Notes: generated from the letters alone by a model not told the origin. Counted from the first letter of the stretch, positions 24,348 through 33,429 are shown. The stretch: DNA of 64,000 nt from Candidatus Zixiibacteriota bacterium (GCA_030613505.1 JAUWLW010000009.1:5353-69352); one strand, 5' to 3'. Translations and numbers: made by a program.

Positions 24348-25298
24348 ATGAAGATACTGATCACGGGCGTTACCGGCTTCGCGGGCAGCCACCTGGCCGA
24401 TTTCGCGCTGGCCCAGGAGGGCGTCGACGTCTACGGCACGGCGCGCTGGCGCAGCCCCAGCCAAAATATTGAACATATCGCGGATAAGATAACGGTCATA
24501 GACGCGGACTTGAGGGACGCGTCGTCGATCGAGTCCCTGGTAGCGGATATAAAGCCGGCGCGGATATTCCATTTGGCGGCTCAATCGTACGTGGTCTCGA
24601 GTTGGAAGCTGCCGTCGGAGACGATAACCACCAATATCGTGGGAACCGTCAACATATTCGAGGCGGTCCGCCGGGCGAAGTATTCCCCCCGCATCCTGGT
24701 CGCCTGCTCCTCCGAGGAATACGGTTACGTCGAGCCCGACGAGGTCCCCATCACGGAGGAGAACCCGCTGCGGCCGTTGAGCCCGTACGGCGTGAGCAAA
24801 GTGGGCCAGGACCTGTTGTCGTACCAGTACTTTAAGTCGTACGACCTGGACGTGATCCGCACCAGGGCGTTCAACCATACCGGCCCGCGGCGAGGCAGGG
24901 TCTTCGTATGCTCCAACTTCGCGATCCAAATCGTCGAGGCGCAGAAGGGGCTCCGGCCGCACGTCAGCGTGGGCAACCTCGACGCCGTGCGCGACTTCAC
25001 CGACGTACGCGACACGGTGCGCGCGTACTGGCTCGCGCTCGAGGCCGCGGAAGCGGGCGACGTCTACAATATATGCAGCGGCACGGGGTTCAGCATCCGG
25101 GAAATTTTAGAGAGGTTGATCGCGATAAGCGGCGCCGACGTCAAAGTCGAGGTCGAGCCGGATCGGCTCCGGCCCTCCGACGTGCCGCTGCTCGTGGGCG
25201 ACAACGCCAAGTTCGTAAAACAAACCGGTTGGCGTCCCCAAATACCGTTCGACCAAACCCTTTCAGACGTATTGGCTTACTGGAGAGAGAGGATATGA
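24348..25298 (+). CDS. GDP-mannose 4,6-dehydratase-like SDR
   Basis: A 316-residue extended SDR. NAD(P) loop GVTGFAGSH near residue 7, catalytic SSEEYG near residue 120 and YGVSK near 144. GNLDAVRDFTDVRDTVRAYW near residue 208 is characteristic of the GMD/RMD group, which makes or reduces GDP-4-keto-6-deoxymannose. Length and motifs are compatible with either the dehydratase or the reductase, so the exact step is unsettled. Overlaps ugd by 4 bases (ATGA). Confidence 0.8.
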   Translation: MKILITGVTGFAGSHLADFALAQEGVDVYGTARWRSPSQNIEHIADKITVIDADLRDASSIESLVADIKPARIFHLAAQSYVVSSWKLPSETITTNIVGTVNIFEAVRRAKYSPRILVACSSEEYGYVEPDEVPITEENPLRPLSPYGVSKVGQDLLSYQYFKSYDLDVIRTRAFNHTGPRRGRVFVCSNFAIQIVEAQKGLRPHVSVGNLDAVRDFTDVRDTVRAYWLALEAAEAGDVYNICSGTGFSIREILERLIAISGADVKVEVEPDRLRPSDVPLLVGDNAKFVKQTGWRPQIPFDQTLSDVLAYWRERI

Positions 25299-26623
25299 GG
25301 ATAGCCGTCGTAGGAACGGGATACGTGGGCCTGGTTACCGGCGCGTGCTTCGCCGATTTGGGGAACGCCGTTATTTGCGCCGACATAGACAGCCGTAAGA
25401 TAGAGATGCTCACGCGCGGCGAAACGCCCATATTCGAGCCGGGCCTGGTGGAGAAGGTCCGCATTAACTCGCGGGTCGGGCGGCTGTCGTTTACCGACGA
25501 CGTCGCCGACGCGGTAAAGAAGTCGAAGATTATTTTCGTAGCCGTCGGGACGCCGCCGGGGCCCAACGGCGAGGCGGACCTGAGCCAGGTGCGGGCCGTG
25601 GCCGAGACGGTCGGCGAGGCTATGGACGGCTACCGCTCGGTGGTCAATAAATCGACGGTCCCGGTGGGTACCGGCGACATCGTGAGCCAGATCATCGCGG
25701 AGAAGTCGGGGGGCGCTTATACCTACGACGTCGTTTCCAACCCCGAGTTCTTGCGGGAAGGTTCCGCCATCCACGACTTCATGGAGCCGGACCGCATCGT
25801 CATCGGGTGTTCGAACGCCGCCGCGGGGGAGATGGTGGCCGAGCTTTACGCGCCGCTCAACGCCCCTATTATCATTACCGACCTGCTATCGGCCGAAATG
25901 ATTAAATATACCTCCAACGCTTTCCTGTCCCTTAAGATCTCGTTCATAAACGAGATTGCGAACATCTGCGAGCGGGTGGGCGCGGACGTGCGCGAGGTGG
26001 TTGAGGGCGTCACCAAAGACAGCCGCATCAACCCGGCGTTTTTCGGCGCCGGCGTCGGCTACGGCGGCTCTTGCTTCCCCAAGGATACCCTCGCGCTGGT
26101 AGATATCGCGGCAAAGGCCGGTTACGATTTCAAAGTACTCAAGGCCGTTATAGATGTCAACGATGGCCAGCGCGACCTCTTCGTGAAGAAGATTGCCGCG
26201 CGCTTAGGTAAACTAAAGGGGAAAAAGGTCGCTGTGTGGGGGTTGTCGTTTAAACCCAACACCGACGACATTCGCGAATCGCCGGCGCTGGACATTATCC
26301 AAAAACTGCTCGACGGCGGCGCCGCCGTAACGGCTTACGACCCGGTCGCGATGGACGCGGCTAAGGAAGTGCTCCCCGGCGTGGGTTACGCCGACGACCC
26401 CTACGCTGCAGCGGAAGGCGCCGACGCCTTGGCCGTAGTTACGGATTGGAACGAGTTCAAGGAAGCGGACTTCAAAGGCCTGGCCAAGGCGATGCGGCGG
26501 CCGTTGATCTTCGACGGCCGGAACATATACGACCCGGCCAAGGTCGAGGCCGCGGGCCTGGAGTACGTCGGCGTGGGCCGGCGGCCCGGCGCCGCGGCGC
26601 CGGAAGCGGATATAAAACCTTAG
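25295..26623 (+). CDS. ugd: UDP-glucose 6-dehydrogenase
   Basis: A 442-residue enzyme that oxidises UDP-glucose twice to UDP-glucuronate. Rossmann loop VVGTGYVGLVTGACFA at the N-terminus, VAVGTPPGPNGEADL near residue 87, and GGSCFPKDTLAL with the catalytic Cys near residue 260. The C-terminal domain shows KVAVWGLSFKPNTDDIRESP. The ATG overlaps the previous stop, showing it is coupled to the GMD-like gene. Product feeds the downstream decarboxylase. Confidence 0.95.
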   Translation: MRIAVVGTGYVGLVTGACFADLGNAVICADIDSRKIEMLTRGETPIFEPGLVEKVRINSRVGRLSFTDDVADAVKKSKIIFVAVGTPPGPNGEADLSQVRAVAETVGEAMDGYRSVVNKSTVPVGTGDIVSQIIAEKSGGAYTYDVVSNPEFLREGSAIHDFMEPDRIVIGCSNAAAGEMVAELYAPLNAPIIITDLLSAEMIKYTSNAFLSLKISFINEIANICERVGADVREVVEGVTKDSRINPAFFGAGVGYGGSCFPKDTLALVDIAAKAGYDFKVLKAVIDVNDGQRDLFVKKIAARLGKLKGKKVAVWGLSFKPNTDDIRESPALDIIQKLLDGGAAVTAYDPVAMDAAKEVLPGVGYADDPYAAAEGADALAVVTDWNEFKEADFKGLAKAMRRPLIFDGRNIYDPAKVEAAGLEYVGVGRRPGAAAPEADIKP

Positions 26624-26639
26624 CCTGAAAGGTCTGACG

Positions 26640-27581
26640 ATGACGCGTTACGTTATAACCGGCGGCGCGGGGTTCATAGGCTCCCACCTCGCCGAACGCT
26701 TGCTGCAAGAGGGGAACGACGTCGTCGTTCTCGACAACCTCGTCACGGGCGATCCCGATAACGTAGAAATCCTAAGCCGGTACGAGGGCTTCGAGTTCCT
26801 GGACGTCGACGTCGCCCGGCCGTACGAGCTGGACGGCCCGGCCGATTACGTTTTACACGTCGCGAGCCCGGCCAGCCCCGACGACTTCGGGCGGCTGCCG
26901 TTCGAGATCATGGCCGTTAACTCGGAGGGGACGCGCCTCGCCGCGGAGTTGGCGCTCGAGCGCGGGGCGCGGTTTCTGTTCGCGTCGACGAGCGAGGTCT
27001 ACGGCGACCCGGAGGTCCACCCCCAGGGCGAAGATTATTGGGGCCACGTCAACGCCTTCGGCCCCCGCGCCGTATACGACGAGTCGAAGCGTTTCGGCGA
27101 GGCTTTGGTCGCGGCCTTTAAACGCCACCGCGACCTGGACGTGAGGGTAGTGCGGATCTTCAACACCTACGGCCCCCGCATGCGTCCCTCCGACGGCCGC
27201 CTGGTACCCAATTTGATATCGCAGGCGCTGGCCGGGAGGCCGCTGACGATTTACGGCGACGGTTCGCAGACGCGCTCGTTCTGCTACGTGAGCGATATGG
27301 TGGATGGGATTCTGGCTCTCCTCTATTCCGACGTAGCGGAGCCGGTCAACGTCGGCATGCCGGAGGAGATAACCATTCTCGAGATGGCGGAGATGATACG
27401 GGACGCCGTCGACGGCGATTTGGAAATCGTATATCGGCCGCTTCCCGTTGACGACCCCCGCCGCCGCCGGCCCGATATCACCCGTGCTACCGAGCTGTTG
27501 GGTTGGCGGCCCCAAGTGCCCGTCTCGGAGGGTTTGCCCAAGGCGATCGAGTGGTTTCGCGAAAAATTGGGTAAAGCTTAA
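26640..27581 (+). CDS. UDP-glucuronate decarboxylase (UDP-xylose synthase)
   Basis: A 313-residue SDR. GGAGFIGSHLAERLL (NAD loop), HVASPASPDDFG, STSEVYGDPEVHPQGEDYWG and YDESKRFGEAL (catalytic YxxxK) give the signature of Uxs-type decarboxylases, which turn UDP-glucuronate into UDP-xylose. This follows directly on Ugd, its substrate supplier. Related activities such as UDP-4-keto-arabinose formation are possible. ruvX converges, with its stop overlapping this gene's end by 4 bases. Confidence 0.88.
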   Translation: MTRYVITGGAGFIGSHLAERLLQEGNDVVVLDNLVTGDPDNVEILSRYEGFEFLDVDVARPYELDGPADYVLHVASPASPDDFGRLPFEIMAVNSEGTRLAAELALERGARFLFASTSEVYGDPEVHPQGEDYWGHVNAFGPRAVYDESKRFGEALVAAFKRHRDLDVRVVRIFNTYGPRMRPSDGRLVPNLISQALAGRPLTIYGDGSQTRSFCYVSDMVDGILALLYSDVAEPVNVGMPEEITILEMAEMIRDAVDGDLEIVYRPLPVDDPRRRRPDITRATELLGWRPQVPVSEGLPKAIEWFREKLGKA

Positions 27582-28009
27582 TCGGGATAATCTTCGGGGA
27601 GAGCTTTTTTGCTGACGTCGAGATAGGTTTGGAGGATTAGGGCCGCCGCGGCCGCGTCGGCCGTTTTTTTTATTTTTTTAGCGGAGGCGCCGGCGGCGCG
27701 CAGTTTTTCTTCCGCGCGTTTGGTGGTGAACCGTTCGTCTATCAACTTCACCGGGACCGAGACCCGGCGCTGTACGTCGCGGGCGAATTCCTGGACCCGC
27801 TCCGTTGCGGGCCCCTCTTGGCCGGTGAGCGTCAGCGGGTAGCCGACGACGATCTCCACGGCGCCGGTTATCGAGGCGGCGTTGACGATGTTCGCCGCGG
27901 CTTTATCGTCGTTTTTTATAACCTTATAAGGCGAAGCGATGGTCCCGGTTTCGTCGGATACGGCCAGGCCGATGCGCTCCTCGCCCCAGTCTACGCCTAA
28001 AGCTCGCAT
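27578..28009 (-). CDS. ruvX: Putative pre-16S rRNA nuclease / Holliday-junction resolvase YqgF
   Basis: A 143-residue RNase H-fold protein of the YqgF/RuvX family, implicated in 16S rRNA 5' maturation and formerly considered a resolvase. Start MRALGVDWGEERIGLAVSDE carries the first catalytic Asp (GVDWG); VGYPLTLTGQEGP near residue 58 and LIDERFTTKRAEEKL near residue 89 carry further conserved residues. Predicted promoter at 28018-28046 implies a transcript starting within a few bases of the ATG, and no ribosome-binding site is seen. Confidence 0.94.
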   Translation of the reverse strand: MRALGVDWGEERIGLAVSDETGTIASPYKVIKNDDKAAANIVNAASITGAVEIVVGYPLTLTGQEGPATERVQEFARDVQRRVSVPVKLIDERFTTKRAEEKLRAAGASAKKIKKTADAAAAALILQTYLDVSKKALPEDYPD

Positions 28010-28017
28010 TAAAGTGT

Positions 28018-28046
28018 ATTATACATAAAAAGAGCAGCCGGTTCAA
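28018..28046 (-). promoter_or_regulatory. Promoter of ruvX, implying a leaderless transcript
   Basis: On the minus strand TTGAAC (28046-28041), 17 bases, TATAAT (28023-28018); the ATG follows after only 8 bases (start at 28009). Confidence 0.75.
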
Positions 28047-28068
28047 CGTCGTGCTGCGGCCATTTCGC

Positions 28069-28097
28069 TTGATTGTGGCATCGTCTTACTTTATAAT
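28069..28097 (+). promoter_or_regulatory. Promoter of mtnP
   Basis: TTGATT (28069-28074), 17 bases, TATAAT (28092-28097). The predicted leader to the TTG at 28218 is about 115 bases. Confidence 0.75.
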
Positions 28098-28102
28098 ATG
28101 CG

Positions 28103-28161
28103 GACGCCGGGCCGAGGAGTATCGGCTATCGGTATTGGCGGCGGCTTACTATTCCGGCGTC
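28103..28161 (+). other. Structured 5' leader of mtnP
   Basis: GACGCCGG (28103-28110) pairs with CCGGCGTC (28154-28161); inside, GCCGA (28111-28115) pairs with TCGGC (28122-28126) around a six-base loop. The outer stem is a full 8 bp. No match to a known SAM or other riboswitch core is evident. It may be a regulatory RNA or just GC-rich pairing. Confidence 0.4.
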
Positions 28162-28217
28162 GCAATGTTGTCTTCCCCGGATGGTAATCTTCGTTCTCGT
28201 CCAAGGAGGTTCGAAAC

Positions 28218-29075
28218 TTGAGTAAGGCGGCGACGGCCGTTATCGGCGGCTCCGGCCTTTACGAAATTGAGGGCTTCGACGTCGACGAGCGGCGCCGGCT
28301 CGAGACGCCGTACGGCCCTCCCTCGGACGACTTGATAATCGGCACGTTCGCCGGCGGGCCGGCGGTCTTCCTTCCGCGCCACGGCGCGGGCCACCGCCTC
28401 CCCCCGGGCGGCGTTAACTTCCGCGCCAATATTTGGGCGCTCAAGTCGTTAGGCGTGGAGCGTATCTTGAGCGTGTCCGCGGTGGGCAGCCTGAAGACGG
28501 AGGTCAAGCCCCGCGACTTCGTCATACCCGACCAGCTGTACGATAACACGAAGCATCGCGCGTCGACCTTCTTCGATGCCGGGTTGGCGGTCCACGTGTC
28601 GCTGGCGGACCCGTACTGCCCCCGGGTGCGGGAACTGGCGACGGCGGCCTGCGAGCGCCGGGGCGTGGCGGTGCACGGCCGGGGTACGTACGTTTGTATG
28701 GAGGGGCCGCAATTTTCGACCCGCGCCGAATCCAACGTCTACCGCCATCTCGGCTTCGACGTCATCGGCATGACCAGCGCCACGGAAGCCAAGTTGGCGC
28801 GCGAGGCCGAAATGTGTTACGCCACGGTAGCGCTCGTAACCGACTACGACGTGTGGTTCGAGGCCGAGGACGTTACCATAGGTATGATTTTGGATAATAT
28901 GAGGGCCAACGTCGCCAACGTCAAGGCCGTAGTCGAAGAGGTCCTGCCGGAGCTCGCCGCGGCCGGCGCGTGCGACTGCCAGCGGGCGCTCGAGGGTGCG
29001 ATCGTGACGGACCTCGAGCTCGTGCCGGACGAGGTCAAGGAGCGGTTGCGGCCTATCCTGGCGAAGTACTTATGA
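28218..29075 (+). CDS. mtnP: S-methyl-5'-thioadenosine phosphorylase-family nucleoside phosphorylase
   Basis: A 285-residue member of the PNP/MTAP family that cleaves methylthioadenosine (or inosine/methylthioinosine) by phosphorolysis. VIGGSGLYEIEGF at the start is a phosphate-binding segment, FLPRHGAGHRLPP lies near residue 51, EGPQFSTRAESN near 165, and GMTSATEAKLAREAEMCYA near 185 with TDYDVW near 212. MTAPs usually have Pro-Glu where this has SATEA, so the base preference is uncertain. TTG start with aaggaggt 7 bases upstream. Confidence 0.9.
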   Translation: MSKAATAVIGGSGLYEIEGFDVDERRRLETPYGPPSDDLIIGTFAGGPAVFLPRHGAGHRLPPGGVNFRANIWALKSLGVERILSVSAVGSLKTEVKPRDFVIPDQLYDNTKHRASTFFDAGLAVHVSLADPYCPRVRELATAACERRGVAVHGRGTYVCMEGPQFSTRAESNVYRHLGFDVIGMTSATEAKLAREAEMCYATVALVTDYDVWFEAEDVTIGMILDNMRANVANVKAVVEEVLPELAAAGACDCQRALEGAIVTDLELVPDEVKERLRPILAKYL

Positions 29076-29088
29076 GGTTCCGCCCCTA

Positions 29089-30162
29089 ATGACGCCGCGT
29101 CCTGTCGAAGTAATCCTACGTAACGTCTTGGAGGAAGTCGAGCCCTTCTTCGAGGTGGAGAAGTTTTACGGCCGGCCGCCGGGCGTGGTTCTGGTGGGGA
29201 AATTCAAGGCCGGCGGTCACGACGCCGTCGCCCGGCACTTCGAACCGCTCGGTTATTATACGAAGGCGACGCCGCTCGCGGGAGAGCGGTGGTTGGTGGA
29301 GGTCAGCCCGCGGCGATTAGAGCGGCCGCGCCGGCGGATACTCGTCAACGTGCTTCTGTTCGTCGCGACCATAGGGACGACGCTCGGCGCCGGGACGTGG
29401 CAACGAGGCGGCAACCTGCTCCGGCCGGAGGATTGGCTTTTGGGGGTCCCTTTCTCGGCCTCGATTATGGCCATCCTGTTGTGCCACGAGATGGCGCATT
29501 TCTTCGCCTCGATGAGACATCGGGTGCGCGCGACGTTGCCCTATTTTCTGCCTGTACCGCACCCGTTATTGGGGACCTTCGGCGCGGTGATTAAGATAGA
29601 GTCGCCCATCCCGGACCGTCGGGCGCTATTGGACATCGGCGCTGCCGGGCCGCTGGCGGGCTTCCTGGTCGCGGTTCCGTTGACGGTCATAGGCCTCCAT
29701 TATTCGGCGGTGGTCTCGCCGGGGGCGGCCGGCGCCGGCACCGTTATCTTCGGCGACTCATTGATATTCAAGTTTTTAACGTACGTCGTAAAAGGGCCGC
29801 TCGGCAGCATGGACGTATCGCTTCACCCGCTGGCGCTCGCCGGGTGGATCGGCCTGTGGGTCACGTCCGTCAACCTGCTTCCCATAGGCCAGCTCGACGG
29901 CGGCCACGTATCGTACGCGTTGTTCGGCAAGTATAGCGTCTGGGTGGCGCGCGCGGCGTTCCTGGCGCTAATCCCGCTCGGCTTCGTCTGGACGGGGTGG
30001 TTCTTCTGGGCTTTTTTAATTATACTATTCGTCCGGCTGAGGCACCCGCCCCCCATAGACGACGCCGTCCCGCTCACGCCGCTGAGGCGGCTCGTGGCGT
30101 GGGTCGTCTTCGCGATCGCGGTCCTGACGTTCATCCCGGCGCCGATAAATATATTATCTTAG
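29089..30162 (+). CDS. Site-2-type M50 membrane metalloprotease
   Basis: A 357-residue protein with a soluble N-terminal part (about 80 residues) followed by about six membrane segments. Zinc motif CHEMAHFFASM (HExxH) near 133-137 and the second motif LLPIGQLDGGH (NxxPxxxxDG type) near 265 are those of the S2P/EGY1-like group. S2P proteases cleave transmembrane segments in regulated signalling. The substrate is not evident; anti-sigma factors or envelope proteins are the usual targets. Within the mtnP-to-PspA gene run, with 13 to 16 base gaps. Confidence 0.9.
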   Translation: MTPRPVEVILRNVLEEVEPFFEVEKFYGRPPGVVLVGKFKAGGHDAVARHFEPLGYYTKATPLAGERWLVEVSPRRLERPRRRILVNVLLFVATIGTTLGAGTWQRGGNLLRPEDWLLGVPFSASIMAILLCHEMAHFFASMRHRVRATLPYFLPVPHPLLGTFGAVIKIESPIPDRRALLDIGAAGPLAGFLVAVPLTVIGLHYSAVVSPGAAGAGTVIFGDSLIFKFLTYVVKGPLGSMDVSLHPLALAGWIGLWVTSVNLLPIGQLDGGHVSYALFGKYSVWVARAAFLALIPLGFVWTGWFFWAFLIILFVRLRHPPPIDDAVPLTPLRRLVAWVVFAIAVLTFIPAPINILS

Positions 30163-30177
30163 TAATTAGGAGATACT

Positions 30178-31071
30178 ATGCCCAACGACGACGGACCCGA
30201 AAAGGAACCTCCGGCTGAGGAGGCGGCGAAGCTCGAGCGCTTCAAGCAGCGCCTCGAGCTCGAAAAGCGCATCGCCGAGCGGATGAAGCTCATCCGCCAC
30301 AAGATCTTAGTGGCGTCCGGCAAGGGCGGCGTCGGTAAGACGACGGCGGCCGTAAACCTGGCGCTCGCGTTGGTCCAAGCGGGGGACAGCGTGGCGCTGC
30401 TGGACGCGGATATCCACGGCCCGGGCGTACCGCTGATGCTCGGCATGGCGGACGTCAAACCCATCGGCGGTAAGGGCGGCATAAACCCGACGGCGTACGA
30501 TGAGAAGCTGGTCGTGATGAGCATGGCTTTCCTCGTCGCGGGCGAGGCCGACGCCGTCATATGGCGCGGGCCGCTCAAGATGGCGATGATAGACAACTTC
30601 CTGGCCGACATTAATTGGGGCGAGCGCGATTGGCTCGTGGTGGATACGCCGCCCGGAACCGGCGACGAGATTTTATCACTGGCGCAGCGGATTAAGGATG
30701 CCGACGGCCTGATAATGGTGACGACGCCCCAGGTGGCCGCGGTGGCGTCGGCGCGCAAGAGCCTGACGTTCGCCGTAAAAACAAAAATGCCGGTTTTGGG
30801 CGTGATCGAGAACATGGGCCCTTTTCCCTGTCCGGCGTGCGGGCATAAAATCGAATTGTTCGGCGGCGGCGGCGGCGAGCGCGTCGCGGCCGACTTCGGC
30901 GCCCGTTTCCTGGGGGCTGTTCCCTTCGACCCCGACGTCGTCCCGGAGTCGGACCGCGGCCAACCTGTTATGGTGGCCCGTCCCGAGAGCGCGACCGCGC
31001 GGGCTTGGAGAGAGATCGCCGTGAAGGTTCGGGAAGCGGTCGCGGGGTCGGCTAAGGAAACGCAGAAATAA
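30178..31071 (+). CDS. Mrp/NBP35-family iron-sulfur carrier ATPase
   Basis: A 297-residue P-loop ATPase that carries [4Fe-4S] clusters to apoproteins. SGKGGVGKTTAAVNLALAL is the deviant Walker A near residue 45, VDTPPGTGDE is the Mrp signature near 165, and FPCPACGHK gives the CxxC cluster-binding pair near 220. A charged N-terminal extension precedes the ATPase. It lacks the DUF59 domain seen in many Mrp proteins. Gap to the protease gene is 15 bases. Confidence 0.93.
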   Translation: MPNDDGPEKEPPAEEAAKLERFKQRLELEKRIAERMKLIRHKILVASGKGGVGKTTAAVNLALALVQAGDSVALLDADIHGPGVPLMLGMADVKPIGGKGGINPTAYDEKLVVMSMAFLVAGEADAVIWRGPLKMAMIDNFLADINWGERDWLVVDTPPGTGDEILSLAQRIKDADGLIMVTTPQVAAVASARKSLTFAVKTKMPVLGVIENMGPFPCPACGHKIELFGGGGGERVAADFGARFLGAVPFDPDVVPESDRGQPVMVARPESATARAWREIAVKVREAVAGSAKETQK

Positions 31072-31127
31072 CGTGCAAGCTTGGTCAGAGGTCATACGGC
31101 GTAAACGTTACGCGCGAGGTGAACGTC

Positions 31128-32243
31128 TTGGCGGCGAAAGATAAAGAAAAAACGAAACTAGCCGTCCTGTTCGGCGGGCGGTCCGGCGAGCACGAGGTAT
31201 CCATTATTTCGGCGCGCTCAATGATGGCCGCGGTGGACGGCAAGAGGTTTGAGGTACTGCCGATTTACATATCGCCCGAGGGTAGTTGGTACTTCTGGGC
31301 CGGCTTCATGCAGGGCGTCGCGCGCCCGGACGCGAGCGAGCCGTCGTACACGCCCGTCGCGGACCCGCAGCGGCGCGCTTTTCTGGTACGCCTCGACGGC
31401 GGCGGCGAGTTGGAGGCCGACGTCGTCTTCCCGCTGTTGCACGGCCCGTACGGCGAGGACGGGACGATTCAGGGCTTGCTAGAGTTAGCGGCGATGCCGC
31501 ACGTAGGGTCCGGGCCGCTGGCCGCGGCCCTCGCCATGGACAAGGAAATGTCCAAGGACGTCTTACGGGCGAAAGGCATATCGACGGTGGACTACTTCGC
31601 GGTCGCGCGGCGGCGCTTCGAGGAGGAGCCGGACCGGGTTACGCTGGAGGTCGAGCAGAGGTTGCGGTATCCTTTATTCGTGAAGCCCGCGAACCTCGGC
31701 TCGAGCATCGGTATATATAAGGTCAAGGACCGCGACTCCTTGAAGAAGGCGCTGGCCGACGCGGCGCGTTACGACGCCAAGATCCTTTGCGAGCAGGCGG
31801 CCAAAGGCCGCGAGTTCGAATGCGCGGTCTTGGGCAACTACGCGCCGGAGGCGTCGCCGGTGGGCGAGATCGTGCCGGCGGGGGAGTTCTACGACTACGA
31901 GGCCAAGTACGTCCGCGACGACGCCGAGCTCCACGCCCCGGCGGCCGTGGACCAAGAGCTCGCGCGACGGGTGCAGGACTTGGCGCTGCGCGCGTTCCAC
32001 AGCCATGGCTGCGCCGGCCTCGCGCGCGTCGACTTCTTCTACTTGCCGGACCGCGACCTCTTGTTGGTCAACGAGTTAAACACCATGCCCGGCTTTACGC
32101 CCATAAGTATGTACCCCAAGTTGTGGGAAGTGGGCGGCCTTAAGTACGCCAAGCTCATCGAGCGCCTGGTGGATTTGGCGTTCGAGCGCCACGCCGAACT
32201 TATGCGTAATCTCATAAAGTACGAAGACGCGGTAGAAATTTAA
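31128..32243 (+). CDS. ddl: D-alanine--D-alanine ligase
   Basis: A 371-residue ATP-grasp enzyme that makes the D-Ala-D-Ala dipeptide for peptidoglycan. VLFGGRSGEHEVSIISARSM at the N-terminus, PLLHGPYGEDGTIQGLLEL near residue 105, FVKPANLGSSIGIYKV near 185, and NELNTMPGFTP near 320 are family signatures. TTG at 31128 is preferred since AGGTGA sits 5 bases upstream; a GTG at 31119 is an alternative start. The protein is long at the N-terminus relative to E. coli DdlB, as in DdlA-type enzymes. Confirms a peptidoglycan cell wall. Confidence 0.93.
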   Translation: MAAKDKEKTKLAVLFGGRSGEHEVSIISARSMMAAVDGKRFEVLPIYISPEGSWYFWAGFMQGVARPDASEPSYTPVADPQRRAFLVRLDGGGELEADVVFPLLHGPYGEDGTIQGLLELAAMPHVGSGPLAAALAMDKEMSKDVLRAKGISTVDYFAVARRRFEEEPDRVTLEVEQRLRYPLFVKPANLGSSIGIYKVKDRDSLKKALADAARYDAKILCEQAAKGREFECAVLGNYAPEASPVGEIVPAGEFYDYEAKYVRDDAELHAPAAVDQELARRVQDLALRAFHSHGCAGLARVDFFYLPDRDLLLVNELNTMPGFTPISMYPKLWEVGGLKYAKLIERLVDLAFERHAELMRNLIKYEDAVEI

Positions 32244-32267
32244 AGACGAAACGGAAGAGGTGGCGAA

Positions 32268-32693
32268 TTGTTATTCTTATTAACTTCGACGGCTCACGCG
32301 ATGGGCGGGGCCGGCGGCGGCGAAGGACAGGGCGGCGGCTTCTCCATCATCCTGCCGCTCCTCCTGATCATGGTCATCTTTTACTTCCTGCTGATCCGGC
32401 CTCAACAGCGCTCCGAGAAACGCAAAAAGGAAATGATCTCCTCGGTTAAGAAAGGCTATCGCGTGATAACCGCGGGCGGCATCCGCGGCACGGTGGCGAA
32501 GGTCTACGAGAAAGACAAGATCGTGGTGGTGACCGTCGCGAAAGGCGTCGACATCGAAGTAGCGTTGGCGAAGATCGAAGCCGCGGCACCGCCTGGGGAA
32601 GACATCGCCGTCGGCGGAGCCGAGCGCAGAGAGGATAAGTCGGCCGCCAGGCCCAAGGAGCGCAAGGGGCTTCGGCGCCCTCGCCGTAGGTAG
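32268..32693 (+). CDS. yajC: Preprotein translocase accessory subunit YajC
   Basis: A 141-residue protein with a Gly-rich N-terminus, one hydrophobic segment (about residues 26-43, IILPLLLIMVIFYFLLIRPQ) and a conserved domain: YRVITAGGIRGTVAKVYE. YajC associates with SecDF and the Sec translocon. secD and secF are not in this window. TTG start with ggaagaggtgg upstream. The basic C-terminal tail is longer than usual. Confidence 0.93.
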   Translation: MLFLLTSTAHAMGGAGGGEGQGGGFSIILPLLLIMVIFYFLLIRPQQRSEKRKKEMISSVKKGYRVITAGGIRGTVAKVYEKDKIVVVTVAKGVDIEVALAKIEAAAPPGEDIAVGGAERREDKSAARPKERKGLRRPRRR

Positions 32694-32695
32694 AA

Positions 32696-33406
32696 GTGGT
32701 TGAGCACCGGAAAGAAGCGGGCGCCGGCGCCGGTGGCGCGCGGCGGCTGGTCACGGTCGGCACTTTGAAGGCCGACGCCGAGGTCGCGGCGTACCTCGCC
32801 GAGGCGGACCGGGTCCTCGCGGTGTTGGGCTTTACGGAGCACGGCGAAAGACACGCCGCCATGGTGGCCGATCGCGCGCGCTCTATAATATCAGCGTTCG
32901 GTTACAAGGAACGGCGGGCCGAACTCGCGGCCGTCGCCGGCCACCTTCACGATATCGGAAACGTCGTCAACCGCCACAACCACGAGGCGCTGTCGGCGCT
33001 GTTGGCCCACGATATCCTGGGGCGGCTCGGTATGGACATCGCCGAGACGCTGCAGGTTATGACGGCCATCGGCAATCACGACGAGGGCTCGGGGGTCCCG
33101 GCTAGCGTTATAAGCGCGGCGCTAATCATTGCCGACAAGTCGGACGTGCGACGGGACCGCGTTCGGAACCCGTCTATGATATCCTTCGACATCCACGACC
33201 GCGTGAACTACGCCGTGAAGCGCAGCGAACTGGAGGTAGACGGCGAGGCCAAGGTAATTACGCTCAGGCTCGATATCGATACGTCGATATCGCAAGTCAT
33301 GGAGTACTTCGAGACTTTCCTCTCGCGGATGATAATGTGCCGGCGGGCGGCGAGGCGGCTGGGGTGCAACTTCGGCCTTATCATTAACGACGTTCAAATG
33401 TTGTAG
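32696..33406 (+). CDS. HD-domain phosphohydrolase-like protein
   Basis: A 236-residue protein with an HD domain: HGERHAAMVADRAR, then AGHLHDIGNVVNRHNHEALS (H...HD) near 85, then IGNHDEGSG near 122 and ADKSDVRRDR near 145. These give the metal-binding His/Asp set. HD enzymes cleave phosphoesters of nucleotides or second messengers; the substrate is unknown. The C-terminal part (about 170-236) is a separate small alpha/beta segment. The GTG start follows the yajC stop by 2 bases, so translation is coupled. Confidence 0.82.
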   Translation: MVEHRKEAGAGAGGARRLVTVGTLKADAEVAAYLAEADRVLAVLGFTEHGERHAAMVADRARSIISAFGYKERRAELAAVAGHLHDIGNVVNRHNHEALSALLAHDILGRLGMDIAETLQVMTAIGNHDEGSGVPASVISAALIIADKSDVRRDRVRNPSMISFDIHDRVNYAVKRSELEVDGEAKVITLRLDIDTSISQVMEYFETFLSRMIMCRRAARRLGCNFGLIINDVQML

Positions 33407-33429
33407 GAGTAGTCTGACGGGGTGATGTT

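Noticed and set aside
23676-24962. 428-residue open frame on the minus strand across the metH / GMD-like genes
   Set aside because: Arg-rich translation typical of antisense frames; both plus-strand genes are well supported.
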